Source of the DNA: Planctomycetota bacterium
GTDB lineage: Bacteria; Planctomycetota; Planctomycetia; Planctomycetales; Planctomycetaceae
Length of the DNA stretch: 64,000 nt
Assembly (NCBI GenBank): GCA_003388505.1
Contig: QQVO01000019.1
Location: 62,001-126,000 of the forward strand
Direction of reading: 5' to 3'
Positions 46,409-58,660 of the stretch are shown here, piece by piece (positions within the stretch are counted from its first letter, which is position 1; each line of letters starts with the position of its first letter). The notes below the pieces were generated by a model. The model made no database searches, was not told where the DNA came from, and was given only the letters and a program-made list of their open reading frames with translations. Both the position numbers and the translations under genes were made by a program.

Positions 46409-47701
46409 GTGTGGCCGGCCTATTTTCGCGAGAACCGTCCCACGCCGACCGCGGTCCAGGCGCAGATGATCAAGCTGCACAGCGCCGGCGAGCATGAGCA
46501 TGTGATCTCGGCGCTGCAGTCGGCCGTGATCAACGGGCAGTCGCAGCCGTGGATGTATGAAGTCCTGGCGCTCTCGATGGAACTGGCCGGCCGACCCGCC
46601 GAGCAGATTGAGCGGGTCGTGCACTCACTGAGCGATTTCGGCGGCGCGGACTTCCAGAGCATGATGTACTCCGCGGCGTACCTGGCGCGGCTTGACCGAC
46701 GGGCTGCTGCCTTGCGGTTGTATCAGCAGGCGGCCAAGATCGCGCCGGAACAGCCGGAACCCTACATCCTCGGACTCCCCCACGCGCGGCATCTGCGCGA
46801 CGCGGACGGCGTCGAGTGGGCGGCCTGCGGAATCCTGCGATACGGGTGGACCCGCGACTATGCCGCGCTGCAGCGTGATGCGGAGAACGCGGCGCTCGAG
46901 GCCGAACAGGGCCTGCGCCGGTCGGGGCATGCCGAGCGGGCCGACTCGCTGGCAGCGGCGGTCGCCCAGGCCCGCCAGCGCGATCTGCTGATCCGGCTGG
47001 AATGGAGCGGCCGCGGCGACCTGGATTTGAGCGTCGAAGAGCCGGTGGGAACGATCTGCTCGTTCGAGAACCGGGATACGGCCGGAGGCGGAGTCCTCAC
47101 ACACGACGGATATGGACCGCAGGCGGAAAACTGCTACGACGAGTACGTCTGCGCCTACGGCGCCAAAGGCGCTTACCGGATTCGGATCAAACATGCCTGG
47201 GGCACGATCGTGGGCGATCGGGCCCGGCTGACCGTGACGCGACACGTGGGAACCGATCGCGAAGAATCGCTTCAGAAAACGATTGTGCTCGACCGGCCGG
47301 AGCAGGTGGTGCAGGTCAATCTGCCCGACGGCCGCCGCACAAAACTGAAAACTGTCGCCACGTTTGATCTCAACGCGCGATTCGACGCGGCGGAGTTCGT
47401 TCGTCATCAGGCTCCCGAAAGGACGGGGCGGGATGGGGTGAGGCAGGCGGCCCTCGAAGAATTCGAGCGGTCGCGGGACGAGCGCGTGCGCCGCGCGGGA
47501 GCGGTCGGATTCCAGCCGGTGATCGCCGTGATTCCGGAGGGAATTCAGTTGACGACCGGTGCGGTGGTTTCCGGCGACCGCAGGTATGTGCGGATCAGTG
47601 CGTTTCCGGTGTTTTCGAACATCACAGACGTCGTCCAGTTCAGCTTCGTGGGCGGAGCCGGCGGCGCGGCGGGAGGCGGTGGCGGAGCGAACGCGCCGTG
47701 A
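46409..47701 (+). CDS. downstream ORF, likely C-terminal continuation of the VWA protein
   Basis: A 430-residue ORF from a GTG at 46409, but the same frame is open back to the A9 run at 46206 (about 67 more codons, including VPFPDWRGRKPEEVW just before). There is no ATG and no Shine-Dalgarno, as expected for a continuation rather than an independent gene. The content is TPR-like helices (about 10-190), then a beta-rich domain (LLIRLEWSGRGDLDLSVEEP, a YfaP/DUF2135-like pattern) and a Gly-rich end. The joined product would have about 1,350 residues and an exported fate. Confidence 0.7.
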   Translation: MWPAYFRENRPTPTAVQAQMIKLHSAGEHEHVISALQSAVINGQSQPWMYEVLALSMELAGRPAEQIERVVHSLSDFGGADFQSMMYSAAYLARLDRRAAALRLYQQAAKIAPEQPEPYILGLPHARHLRDADGVEWAACGILRYGWTRDYAALQRDAENAALEAEQGLRRSGHAERADSLAAAVAQARQRDLLIRLEWSGRGDLDLSVEEPVGTICSFENRDTAGGGVLTHDGYGPQAENCYDEYVCAYGAKGAYRIRIKHAWGTIVGDRARLTVTRHVGTDREESLQKTIVLDRPEQVVQVNLPDGRRTKLKTVATFDLNARFDAAEFVRHQAPERTGRDGVRQAALEEFERSRDERVRRAGAVGFQPVIAVIPEGIQLTTGAVVSGDRRYVRISAFPVFSNITDVVQFSFVGGAGGAAGGGGGANAP

Positions 47702-48015
47702 GTTCGCGCCAGTGGCACGAGCGCCCATTATTTATCAAGAATTGCACCACACAGACACAGAGTCCCCAGCGCGGGCCTCCGGCCGAAACCCAACCGGAGA
47801 CGAATCGACAGGGAGCGGCGAAGCCGCGCCAGCATGTAGCCGTGAGCGCAAGCTCATGGAAAACTTCTTGGTGTTCTTTGTGCCTTTGTGGTCGTCCAAT
47901 TGAGCACGCGAACGCTAAACGGGCTGGCAGAATTTTCGCACCACGCACACCCAATCTTCTCAGTGCCTCGGTGTCTCCGTGGTGAATCATCCGGGCGTGC
48001 GCACTCGCCCGGACG
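47702..48015. other. intergenic gap with dispersed repeats
   Basis: No gene. It contains the inverted copy of the 45-nt repeat (47815-47859) and directly after it a copy of the 25-nt CTTTGTGCCTTTGTGGT-type tag (47868-47892, shared with 29200-29224). Confidence 0.65.
47815..47859 (-). repeat. 45-nt dispersed repeat, copy 2
   Basis: Reverse-complement match to 37223-37267 at 42 of 45 positions; ends AGCTCATGG. Confidence 0.7.
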
Positions 48016-49041
48016 TCACGGCATCCGGATCAGTCCGGGCGTAACGTCCATGTCCAGCGACCCCGCCTGACCGCGCTCCAGCGCTTCCCAGGCGATGGCG
48101 GCCATCGCCGCATTGTCGGTGCAGTATTCCCCGGGCGCGAAGTGGACTTCGGCCCCGATCGAATCGACGGCTGCGCCGAGTTTCTCACGGAGTCGCCGAT
48201 TGGCGGCGACGCCGCCGCCAACGAGCAAGGTGGAGCGATTGCACCGCCGGAGCGCCTGCCGGCACTTGGCCGCCAAAACGTCGACCACAGCCTCCTGAAA
48301 ACCGGCCGCGACGTCGGCGCGTCGCTGTTCGGTCATGGCAGGGGTCGGGCGGTCGTCTCCCGGGCGGCCTTTCACTTCGTACAATACGGCCGTTTTGAGG
48401 CCGCTGAAGCTGAACTCCAGTCGATCGCTGTGAATCATCGGCCGGGGGAAACGGATCGCGTCTTCCCGCCCGTTGCGGGCGGCCTGCTCGACGGCCGGTC
48501 CGCCCGGATAGCCAAGTTCGAGAATGCCGGCGACCTTGTCGAACGCTTCCCCGGCCGCGTCGTCGATGGTGGTTCCCAGAAGCTGAAATTCGGCCAGCGA
48601 ACGGCAGTCGTACAAGTTCGTGTGGCCGCCGCTGACGACCAGGCCGACGGCGGGAAAGATCTCGGTCCCCGCGGCGAGCCGGCAGGCGTACAGGTGGGCA
48701 TGGACGTGGTTGACCGGAATGAGCGGCTTGTCGAGCACCCAGGCGAGCGTCTTGGCGGCAGTGAGTCCGACGAGCAGCGAGCCGACGAGGCCGGGTTCGG
48801 AGGCAACGGCGATCGCGGCGACGTCACAGAGTGCGACCTCCGCCTCGCGAAGCGCCGCATCGATGACCGGCAGGATGTTCTCGACGTGGGCCCGCGACGC
48901 GATTTCCGGGACGACGCCGCCGAACCGCTGGTGCAGGCTGTCCTGCGAAGCGACGACATTCGAGAGGACGCGACGCTCGCGGTCGATCACCGCTGCGGCA
49001 GTCTCATCGCAGGAGCTTTCGATGGCCAACAGGTATGCCAC
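48016..49041 (-). CDS. tsaD: tRNA N6-adenosine threonylcarbamoyltransferase
   Basis: A 341-residue TsaD/Kae1/Qri7 protein that transfers the threonylcarbamoyl group to A37 of ANN-decoding tRNAs. It opens with AYLLAIESSCDETAAAV, and the metal-binding HVHAHLYACR fits the HxxxH-type site. GTG 49041 is chosen, with GGAGGAG at the right distance; it gives the normal length, whereas a longer start would add 41 non-conserved residues. It is 134 nt downstream of the ctp gene on the same strand. Confidence 0.95.
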   Translation of the reverse strand: MAYLLAIESSCDETAAAVIDRERRVLSNVVASQDSLHQRFGGVVPEIASRAHVENILPVIDAALREAEVALCDVAAIAVASEPGLVGSLLVGLTAAKTLAWVLDKPLIPVNHVHAHLYACRLAAGTEIFPAVGLVVSGGHTNLYDCRSLAEFQLLGTTIDDAAGEAFDKVAGILELGYPGGPAVEQAARNGREDAIRFPRPMIHSDRLEFSFSGLKTAVLYEVKGRPGDDRPTPAMTEQRRADVAAGFQEAVVDVLAAKCRQALRRCNRSTLLVGGGVAANRRLREKLGAAVDSIGAEVHFAPGEYCTDNAAMAAIAWEALERGQAGSLDMDVTPGLIRMP

Positions 49042-49175
49042 CCGCCGCTCCTCCCAGGAAAGGATCTCGCCTCGATAACCAACCGGTCGCAGGCGAGCGG
49101 CCGGGCGTGAGCCGGCAGTTGGGCCCGACGCCCGGCGGGCGCGTATCGTCCCGGGCGCCGTCACGTGTGAAGAAC

Positions 49176-50693
49176 TCAGGCGGCGCGGGTCAATTTCATG
49201 CGGACGAGAGGAATCAGATCGCGGTCGAGTGCTGCGCCTGCGCCTTCGTCGTCGGAGTCGTCGCTCTGTTTCTTTTCGTCTTTTGCTTCCGTCGCTTTCT
49301 CCTCATCGGCGGGCCGGTCGGGGGTTTCGCCCGTCAGTTCACCCGTAATGTACTCCACCGCCCTGTCCAACTGAGTGTCGACAAAGTCCGCCCCCGCCGG
49401 TTCATCGACTTGCGGCAGGTCTCGCGCGCGGCGGTACTCCTGATAGCGGGTCACCTCTTCCAGTGAGAACGCGACCTCGAATCCTTCGTTGGGGGAAACA
49501 CCCCACTCGTCCTCTTCGGAGGCGTCGGGGAAGCGATGGATGTTCTTCCCGCTGGGCCGGTGATAGCTGGCGGTGGTGAGCTTGAGCGCGCTGTCCCCGC
49601 CTTCAAGTTCGATGACGTTCTGCACGCTCCCCTTGCCCCACGACCGCTGCCCGATCACGACGGCCCGTTCGTGGTCCTGGAGACAGGCGCTGAGGATCTC
49701 GCTCGCCGAGGCGCTGAAACGGTTGACGAGCACGGCCATCGGGAAATGGGAGTAGGTTCCGAACCGCTTGGCGTACCAGCTTCGCGGCCGGCTGTTGCGG
49801 CCGTCGGTGCTGACAATCACACCCTCTTCGATGAACATGTCGGAGATTTCGATGGCTGCCTGCAACAGGCCTCCAGGATTGAACCGCAGATCGAGAATCA
49901 GCGCCTGCATGCCGTCGTCACGGAGGCCGCGGAGCGCTTCCCGCATTTCATCAGCGCTGCGCCGCGTGAAATGGGTCAGGCGGATGTAGCCGATCTTCCG
50001 CTCTTCATCGAGCATGAAGTTCCAGGTGCCGTCGGCGTTGCGGGTGTCCCCCAGAACGGTGTCGAGCTGGATGATGTCCCGGGTGAGCTTGATCGTTTCG
50101 ATTTCCTCGACGTCCGGATGCTTGACGCCGACGGACACTTCCTCACCGGGAGGGCCTTTGAGCATTTCAACCGCCTGTTGCAACTCGCGGCCTTCCGGGA
50201 AGCCCTTCACCGGTTCCCCTTCAATCTCCACAATGCGGTCCCCGGCGCGGATTCCGGCGGCATAGGCGGGACTGCCGGGCAGCGGCGTGACGACTTCGAT
50301 TTCGCGGTGTTCGGCGTCCCAGTGCACCTGGATGCCGACGCCTCCAAATTCCTGGTCGATGACCTCTTTGAACTCCGCCAGATCGTCGGGGCTGATGTAG
50401 TCGGAATAGGGGTCGAGTTTGGCGAGCATGCCGCGGACGGCCGCCTCGACGAGTTCCCGGCGGTCGATGTCTTTCACGTAGTTGCGGTCGATCTGCTCGA
50501 ACGTGTCGACGAACACCCGCATCAGTTCGTAATACTCTTCGCTGTCGGGCTGCTGGTCGGCCGCCGGCTGTTCCTGCCCGGCCGGCGCGTCCGGGGCTTC
50601 GTCCTGGGCGCGAGCCACGGTGATCCCGGCGGAAAACGCGGTGATTCCAATGGCCGCGATCCATGCCATGCGTTGCAGCGCCTTGTCCATCAT
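49176..50693 (-). CDS. C-terminal processing peptidase, S41 family
   Basis: A 505-residue exported protease with signal peptide 1-29. The N-terminal helical region (52-115) is followed by a PDZ domain (about 115-205, with FGGVGIQV and AGIRAGDRIVEIEG) and the S41 core. Catalytic Ser is S329 in VNRFSASASEI and Lys is K354 in RSWGKGSVQ, 25 residues apart as in CtpA. A low-complexity Glu/Lys/Asp tail ends the protein. The first ATG is 50693; the second (50690) is better spaced from GGAG. Confidence 0.93.
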   Translation of the reverse strand: MMDKALQRMAWIAAIGITAFSAGITVARAQDEAPDAPAGQEQPAADQQPDSEEYYELMRVFVDTFEQIDRNYVKDIDRRELVEAAVRGMLAKLDPYSDYISPDDLAEFKEVIDQEFGGVGIQVHWDAEHREIEVVTPLPGSPAYAAGIRAGDRIVEIEGEPVKGFPEGRELQQAVEMLKGPPGEEVSVGVKHPDVEEIETIKLTRDIIQLDTVLGDTRNADGTWNFMLDEERKIGYIRLTHFTRRSADEMREALRGLRDDGMQALILDLRFNPGGLLQAAIEISDMFIEEGVIVSTDGRNSRPRSWYAKRFGTYSHFPMAVLVNRFSASASEILSACLQDHERAVVIGQRSWGKGSVQNVIELEGGDSALKLTTASYHRPSGKNIHRFPDASEEDEWGVSPNEGFEVAFSLEEVTRYQEYRRARDLPQVDEPAGADFVDTQLDRAVEYITGELTGETPDRPADEEKATEAKDEKKQSDDSDDEGAGAALDRDLIPLVRMKLTRAA

Positions 50694-50910
50694 GCCGCTC
50701 CAGGTAGACTACGGGTCGAGAATGAATAATCGCACGTGGCGAGCGTCTTGCGCAGCGCCGTCGCGGTGGAATGTCTGGGCCGCCGCGCCGCGCGCGGTTT
50801 GCAGGTTGCAGTTGCGTTTCTCGCAACTGCCGGGCCCGCCCAGCCGCATGGAATTCTAGGGGAACGATAGTCTGCCAGCAAGATGCGACGCATCGGACCG
50901 GCTGCGTTGG

Positions 50911-52131
50911 ATGAACGACTTGAACGTCAGCGACGAATGCCGTCTGCTGGAGACCCTGCAGAGCACGCCGGCGATCTTCATGGAGATCGGCGGATCGGGC
51001 GCTGACGAACTGTCGCTGCAACGCCGTTTGCGGGACCGTTATGACGCGGATGTGGTGCGGGCCGCTCTGACGACGGCGGAGTTGCGGCGGCGGGCGGCGG
51101 GAAAATTCTCACTCGCTTCCCGCATGTGGTTCACCCGCCGGGGGCTGGAGCAGTCCACCGGGGAGGCGATCGCCCGTCACAAGGCGGAGCGGTTCCCCAC
51201 TGGCGAACTGGTCCACGATCTGTGCTGCGGCATCGGCGGGGATACGATCGCGCTGGCCGGTCGCGGCCCGGTCCGTGCGGTCGACCGCGATTGCGCGAAT
51301 ACGATGCGGGCCGCTTTGAACGCAGCAGTTTACAACGTCGCCGGCTCGCTCGATGTCGTTTGCGGAGACGTCGCCGGGGAGAACCTCGACGATTGCCTGG
51401 TGCATCTCGATCCCGATCGGCGGATCGGCCGGGAAAGGCGCGCCAGACGAGTCGAACAGTACCAACCCGATCTGACATGGATTCGGGAGATGATGCAGCG
51501 GGCGCGGGGAGGAGCGGTCAAGCTCTCGCCGGCGGCGGATTTCGCGAGCGCGTTTCCGGATCGCGAGGTCGAACTGGTCAGCCTCCACGGAGAATGCCGC
51601 GAGGCGACGGTGTGGTTCGGAGCGTTGGCCGGGCTCGCAGCGCGGCGGGCGAGCGTGCTGCCGGCAGGGGAGACGCTTCTCGCCCTTCAGAACCCCGCCC
51701 CGGCCGAAATCTCCGCTCCGGGAGACTTTCTATTCGACCCCGACCCGGCCGTGGTCCGCGCCGGTCTGATCGACGAGCTGTCCGCAAAGCTCGGCGTGCG
51801 GCGCCTCGATGCGTCCGAAGAATACCTGACCGGTAATGAGCCGGTGGCGTCGCCGTTTGTGCAGACGTTCCGGATCGAATCGGTGCATGCGTTCGATACG
51901 AAGGGGCTTCGGCGGGTCGTCCGGCAGTCGGAGATCGGCGAGCTGGAGATCAAGGCGCGTCATACGCGGGTGGACGTCGAACGGCTGCGCAGGCAGTTGC
52001 GTCCTGACGGAGCGCTGCGGCGGACGCTGGTGATCGCGCGGTTTGAAGGAAAAACCCGCGCGATCATCGCCGAGCGTTTGACGAACACCGGGAAGTCGGC
52101 GGCGTTGAATCGGTCCGGCCGCTATTCCTGA
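50911..52131 (+). CDS. class I SAM methyltransferase with THUMP-like domain
   Basis: A 406-residue protein. Residues about 95-230 form a Rossmann methyltransferase: VHDLCCGIGGDTIALA (SAM-binding glycine loop, near 99), then acidic VDRD and HLDPDRR. The C-terminal part (about 310-400) is the THUMP-like domain described for this family. The target is probably RNA but is not fixed. The gene converges with the next one and overlaps it by 10 nt. Confidence 0.85.
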   Translation: MNDLNVSDECRLLETLQSTPAIFMEIGGSGADELSLQRRLRDRYDADVVRAALTTAELRRRAAGKFSLASRMWFTRRGLEQSTGEAIARHKAERFPTGELVHDLCCGIGGDTIALAGRGPVRAVDRDCANTMRAALNAAVYNVAGSLDVVCGDVAGENLDDCLVHLDPDRRIGRERRARRVEQYQPDLTWIREMMQRARGGAVKLSPAADFASAFPDREVELVSLHGECREATVWFGALAGLAARRASVLPAGETLLALQNPAPAEISAPGDFLFDPDPAVVRAGLIDELSAKLGVRRLDASEEYLTGNEPVASPFVQTFRIESVHAFDTKGLRRVVRQSEIGELEIKARHTRVDVERLRRQLRPDGALRRTLVIARFEGKTRAIIAERLTNTGKSAALNRSGRYS

Positions 52132-52616
52132 ACTTCCCGGAAGGAGAAGAAGTCGATCGGGACGAGCGTCTGGACCGGTTGGGGCCCGGCCGTCTGGTTG
52201 TAGGGAAAGCCGTACATCGCAACTTTGCCCGAATTGAGTTCCGCGACGAAGATGCCGCCGTTGGCGGGCGTTCCGCCGCCGCGCTGCGGAATGGCGACTC
52301 GTCCCGGAACGATCGCGTACTGTGCATTCTCCGAGACCTGAAAGTCGCGTGCCAGGTTGCGAACGTACATCTGGTTGAACCGGCCGGTGTTGGTGCTGTA
52401 AGCGCCGCCGACCAGGCGCCCTGTGACAAAGTCGAGGACGAACACGGCGTCGCTGTTCCCGGCCGTTGTGTCGGATGTGATCAAGGCGATCTTGCTGGCG
52501 CGGTCGACGGAAGTCGCCTGGACCTGTTCTGTGGGCCAGTAGAGGGAGACGGCCACTCCGAATACGGCGCCAACGACGAGCCAGGCGGCGCGGCTTTCAA
52601 ACAATCGAGATTTCAC
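52122..52616 (-). CDS. membrane-anchored hypothetical protein
   Basis: A 164-residue protein: TM/signal anchor at about 10-27 (WLVVGAVFGVAVSLYW), then a beta-rich domain with VFVLDFVTGRLVGGAY and GGIFVAELNSGKVAMYGFPY, resembling half of a beta-propeller or a small seven-strand domain. GTG start at 52616 with GGAG upstream. It is found as a short conserved protein in planctomycetes, with no known role. Its 3' end overlaps the convergent methyltransferase gene. Confidence 0.7.
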   Translation of the reverse strand: MKSRLFESRAAWLVVGAVFGVAVSLYWPTEQVQATSVDRASKIALITSDTTAGNSDAVFVLDFVTGRLVGGAYSTNTGRFNQMYVRNLARDFQVSENAQYAIVPGRVAIPQRGGGTPANGGIFVAELNSGKVAMYGFPYNQTAGPQPVQTLVPIDFFSFREVQE

Positions 52617-52964
52617 GGCGGAACTCCTGCTGACGGGAAACTGCGAGGTGGAAGTTTGTCAGGTCGTGATCGTTGATATGCGGAGATCTCCCCGCTGGCT
52701 GACATAGCTAATATTATCCGATTCGGCAGATCCGAGCCAGAGGCGATCGATGGGCAGGGCTCCCTTTCGTTTCGTGAAGAGCGGGGCCTCTCGATGCGAC
52801 TCTTTGGCGGCTGCGAAGCGGTTCAACTTCTTAAAGGACACGAACTTGCGGCCGGTTGTAATCGCCTGCGTCCGGCAGTATTCTGACTTCACGCCCAGGT
52901 CGCGTCACGCAAGCGCGCCCCCGATGCGCCCTCAATCGAACCAGCAGCCGGTCAGGAGACGAGC
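52617..52964. other. intergenic region, divergent promoters expected
   Basis: About 350 nt; no gene is supported. A locally AT-rich stretch near 52700-52725 (AGCTAATATTATCC) may hold a promoter. AGGAG precedes the next start. Confidence 0.5.
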
Positions 52965-54164
52965 ATGGAAACGACCAATGGATCGCTGAACCGCAAGCTC
53001 CGGATGGGACTGGTCGGCGGGGGACAGGGAGCCTTTATCGGCCGCGTCCATGCCACGGCCGCTGTCATCGACAACCGGGCCGAACTCGTCGCGGGAGCGC
53101 TCTCGTCCGATCCGGAGAAAGCGAAGGCGTCGGCGCCGTCGTACGACATCAAGCCGGACCGCGCCTACGGGTCGTATCAGGAGATGCTCGAATCAGAGTC
53201 GGCCCGGCCGGAGGACGAGCGGATCGACTTCGTCAGCGTGGCGACGCCGAACCATACGCACTTTGACGTCGCCAAAGCGGCCGCCGAGGCCGGCTTCAAC
53301 GTGATGTGCGACAAGCCGATGACGTTCGATCTGAAGCAGGCCGAGGAACTCGCCAGGGTCGTGGAGTCGACGGGCGTGGTGTTCGCAGTGACGCACAATT
53401 ACACGGGAAATCCACTGGTCCGGCAGGCGCGGGAGATGATTCTGGCCGGCGAACTGGGCGAGATTCAGGCGATCCGCTCATCCTACATCCAGGGGTGGCT
53501 CAGGACGCGGCTGGAGCAGGAAGGGCAGAAGCAGTCGGCCTGGCGGACCGATCCCAGCAAGTCGGGCGCGGCGGGCTGCTTCGGCGACATCGGCACCCAC
53601 GCCTACAACCTCGCCCGCTACATGACGGGGCTCCTGCCGCAGGAGATCTCGTGCCATCTGAAGACCTTCGAAGAGGGCCGCCGGCTGGACGACTACGGGA
53701 CGGCCGTGATCCGTTTTGACAACGGCGCACTGGGCACCGTGACGGCCAGTCAGATTTCCCACGGCCGGGAGAACGATCTGTTCATCGAAGTGGACGGGAC
53801 GAAAGGCGCGCTACAGTGGCGGCAGGAAGAACCGAATGCCATGACGGTCCGCCAGAACGGAAGGCCCCACCAGATCTACTTCCGCGACCCCAACGCTCCC
53901 TTTGCGAGCGACCTGCACAAGTCCGCCTGCCGCATCCCGGCGGGACACCCCGAGGGATATCTCGAAGCGTTCGGTAACGTCTACCGCTTCGCCTTCGACG
54001 CGATGGTCCAGCGCGCCGCCGGCGAGTCATTCGAGACCCGCGATACGATCTACCCCAACGTCTACGACGGCGTGGACGGCATGCACTTCATCCAGCAGTC
54101 GGTCGCCAGCAGCGCCGAGAACGGGGCCTGGCTGCCGCTGAGCCATCCCGCCACGAGACGGTGA
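52965..54164 (+). CDS. Gfo/Idh/MocA family oxidoreductase, cytosolic
   Basis: A 399-residue enzyme without signal or Tat leader. The Rossmann domain starts RMGLVGGGQGAFIGRVH, and the family motif is NVMCDKPMTFD near residue 111. The C-terminal domain has GCFGDIGTHAYNLARYMTG, the region that carries the catalytic His/Asp. Likely an NAD(P)-dependent sugar or polyol dehydrogenase; the neighbours do not define the substrate. AGGAG lies 7 nt before ATG 52965. Confidence 0.92.
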   Translation: METTNGSLNRKLRMGLVGGGQGAFIGRVHATAAVIDNRAELVAGALSSDPEKAKASAPSYDIKPDRAYGSYQEMLESESARPEDERIDFVSVATPNHTHFDVAKAAAEAGFNVMCDKPMTFDLKQAEELARVVESTGVVFAVTHNYTGNPLVRQAREMILAGELGEIQAIRSSYIQGWLRTRLEQEGQKQSAWRTDPSKSGAAGCFGDIGTHAYNLARYMTGLLPQEISCHLKTFEEGRRLDDYGTAVIRFDNGALGTVTASQISHGRENDLFIEVDGTKGALQWRQEEPNAMTVRQNGRPHQIYFRDPNAPFASDLHKSACRIPAGHPEGYLEAFGNVYRFAFDAMVQRAAGESFETRDTIYPNVYDGVDGMHFIQQSVASSAENGAWLPLSHPATRR

Positions 54165-54200
54165 CGACGCGAGAAACAACCGGCACTCGGCGCAGCAATC

Positions 54201-54274
54201 GGGTGCCACTGGCTCCGCCAGTGCGAATTTGGAGTGACGCCATCGGCGAAGGCACTGGCGGAGCCAGTGGCACC
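54201..54274. repeat. BIME-like pair of REP palindromes
   Basis: Two inverted copies of the RAYT-flanking palindrome (54201-54226 and 54252-54274; GGGTGCCACTGGC with a CTCC/GGAG loop instead of CTTT/AAAG) are separated by 25 nt. The nearest RAYT is about 15 kb away. Confidence 0.8.
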
Positions 54275-54343
54275 CTGTTTTCGTGGCAGCCGCTGCGGAC
54301 GGGATTGCTGAACTGACGCGAATTGCTGCGGCCGGAGACGGGA

Positions 54344-55819
54344 ATGTCTGAAACTACACCGCACAGCAACCGTCTGACGATGTGGATCGTCATCGCGATC
54401 GTCGCCGCGATCGCCGTGGCGCTGCTGCTGCCGGTCGTGTTCGGACTGGGGATTTCCGCGGACAACGTCGCTGAAGCCGCCGAGAACTACCCGGACGTGG
54501 CCGCCCTGATCGCTGACGGGAAGCGGGCCGAAGCGCGCCAGGCGTATATCGCTCACCGCGCAGAATCGCTGATCGTGCCGCTCAGGCTGGGCGGTGAGAT
54601 CTTCCTCCGCGTCCTCAAGATGATCGTCGTCCCGCTCGTCGTCGCCTCGGTGATGACCGGCATCCTGGGCATGGGAGACGTTCGCAAGCTGGGACGCCCT
54701 GGCGGATACACGCTTCTGTACTATCTGTCGACGACGGTTCTGGCGGTCATCGTGGGTCTGATCCTGGTGAACATCATCCGCCCGGGAAAAGGCATGCAGG
54801 AGGACGTGCCCCAGATTCAAACGGCCCAGCAGAAACTCTATCAACATCTTGCCGAAGAGACTGATCTGAGCGACGACGACGTCGCAAAGGTCTTTGGCGA
54901 CACCGAATACTCCGAACGGAAGAACCCGGGCATCGGGCGGGTGCTGGAGAACCTCGCCCTGATGCTCTTCACCGACAACCTGATCCTCGCCGCCGCCGAG
55001 ACGCAACTGCTGCCGTTGATTGTCTTTTCGATCGTCTTTGCGGGACTGCTGACGACGATGGGCGAGCGGGTTGCGACGCTGACGCGGTTGATCCCGGAGA
55101 TCAACGACGCGCTGCTGGCGCTGATCCTGATGATCATGAACTTCGCGCCGCTGGGCATCTTCTGCCTCGTTGCGGCGCGGTTCGGCGAAGCGAATGCGGA
55201 GGGTAAGTTCCTGGACGAACTCGCGAAAACCGGATGGTATTCGGCGACCGTCCTGATCGGGCTCGGCATTCACGCCTTCGTCACGCTCTCCGCGATCTAC
55301 TGGTACTTCACTCGTAAGAATCCGTGGACATTCATTGCGCAAATGTCCCAGGCGCTGCTGACGGCGTTCTCGACCGCGAGTTCGTCGGCGACGTTGCCGG
55401 TGACGATGGAGAGCGCGGTCGACCGCGCCGGCGTGTCAAAGAAATCGGTCGACTTCGTCCTGCCGCTCGGCGCGACGATCAACATGGACGGCACGGCCCT
55501 GTATGAAGCCGTGGCCGCGATCTTCATCGCGCAGGTCACGGCGGCGGACATGTCGTTCACTCAGCAGATTATCGTCGCGGCGACGGCGACGCTGGCCGCG
55601 ATCGGCGCCGCGGGAATTCCAGAGGCGGGCCTGGTGACAATGATCATCGTTCTCACGGCCGTCGGGCTGCCGATCGAGTACATCACGCTGATTCTCGCCG
55701 TCGACTGGCTGCTCGACCGCTTCCGCACGACCGTCAACGTCTTCGGCGACGCCTGCGGTGCGGCGATCATCGACCGCACCATGCCGCCCGATGAGCCCCC
55801 CCCACCCGGCGCGGCGTGA
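54344..55819 (+). CDS. dicarboxylate/amino acid:cation symporter (DAACS)
   Basis: A 491-residue sodium- or proton-coupled symporter of the glutamate/aspartate transporter (GltP/DctA) family. TM1 is at about 10-32. An unusual hydrophilic insert of roughly 80 residues occurs at about 148-205 (many Gln/Asp/Glu). The signature is LPLGATINMDGTALYEAVAA, the conserved NMDGT binding loop near residue 380. ATG 54344 has GGAG upstream. Single gene. Confidence 0.9.
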   Translation: MSETTPHSNRLTMWIVIAIVAAIAVALLLPVVFGLGISADNVAEAAENYPDVAALIADGKRAEARQAYIAHRAESLIVPLRLGGEIFLRVLKMIVVPLVVASVMTGILGMGDVRKLGRPGGYTLLYYLSTTVLAVIVGLILVNIIRPGKGMQEDVPQIQTAQQKLYQHLAEETDLSDDDVAKVFGDTEYSERKNPGIGRVLENLALMLFTDNLILAAAETQLLPLIVFSIVFAGLLTTMGERVATLTRLIPEINDALLALILMIMNFAPLGIFCLVAARFGEANAEGKFLDELAKTGWYSATVLIGLGIHAFVTLSAIYWYFTRKNPWTFIAQMSQALLTAFSTASSSATLPVTMESAVDRAGVSKKSVDFVLPLGATINMDGTALYEAVAAIFIAQVTAADMSFTQQIIVAATATLAAIGAAGIPEAGLVTMIIVLTAVGLPIEYITLILAVDWLLDRFRTTVNVFGDACGAAIIDRTMPPDEPPPPGAA

Positions 55820-55825
55820 ACTCAT

Positions 55826-55851
55826 CAGTAGGGCCGGCTGCGCCGGCCGAT
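55826..55851. repeat. palindromic repeat, second family (core GGGCCGGCTGCGCCGGCC)
   Basis: AGTAGGGCCGGCTGCGCCGG then CC: a GGCCGGC/GCCGGCC hairpin between the convergent symporter and mutS. Copies occur at 58661-58688 and 58729-58754. Confidence 0.75.
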
Positions 55852-55891
55852 TGCGTCGCCGATCGGTCGCGGCCCGCACAGCCGGCTCGCT

Positions 55892-58573
<2,682 letters not shown>

Positions 58574-58660
58574 GATTCCTCTGCTGCGCCGTTTCGCTCG
58601 GATGCGTGTGTCGCTGCCAGCGTACTGTCATTGCCACTGGAATGGTACGGTTCCGCAGAC

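Noticed and set aside
52750-52989. 79-codon ORF ahead of the Gfo/Idh/MocA gene
   Set aside because: Runs into the next gene's start region in another frame; no Shine-Dalgarno or recognised motif.
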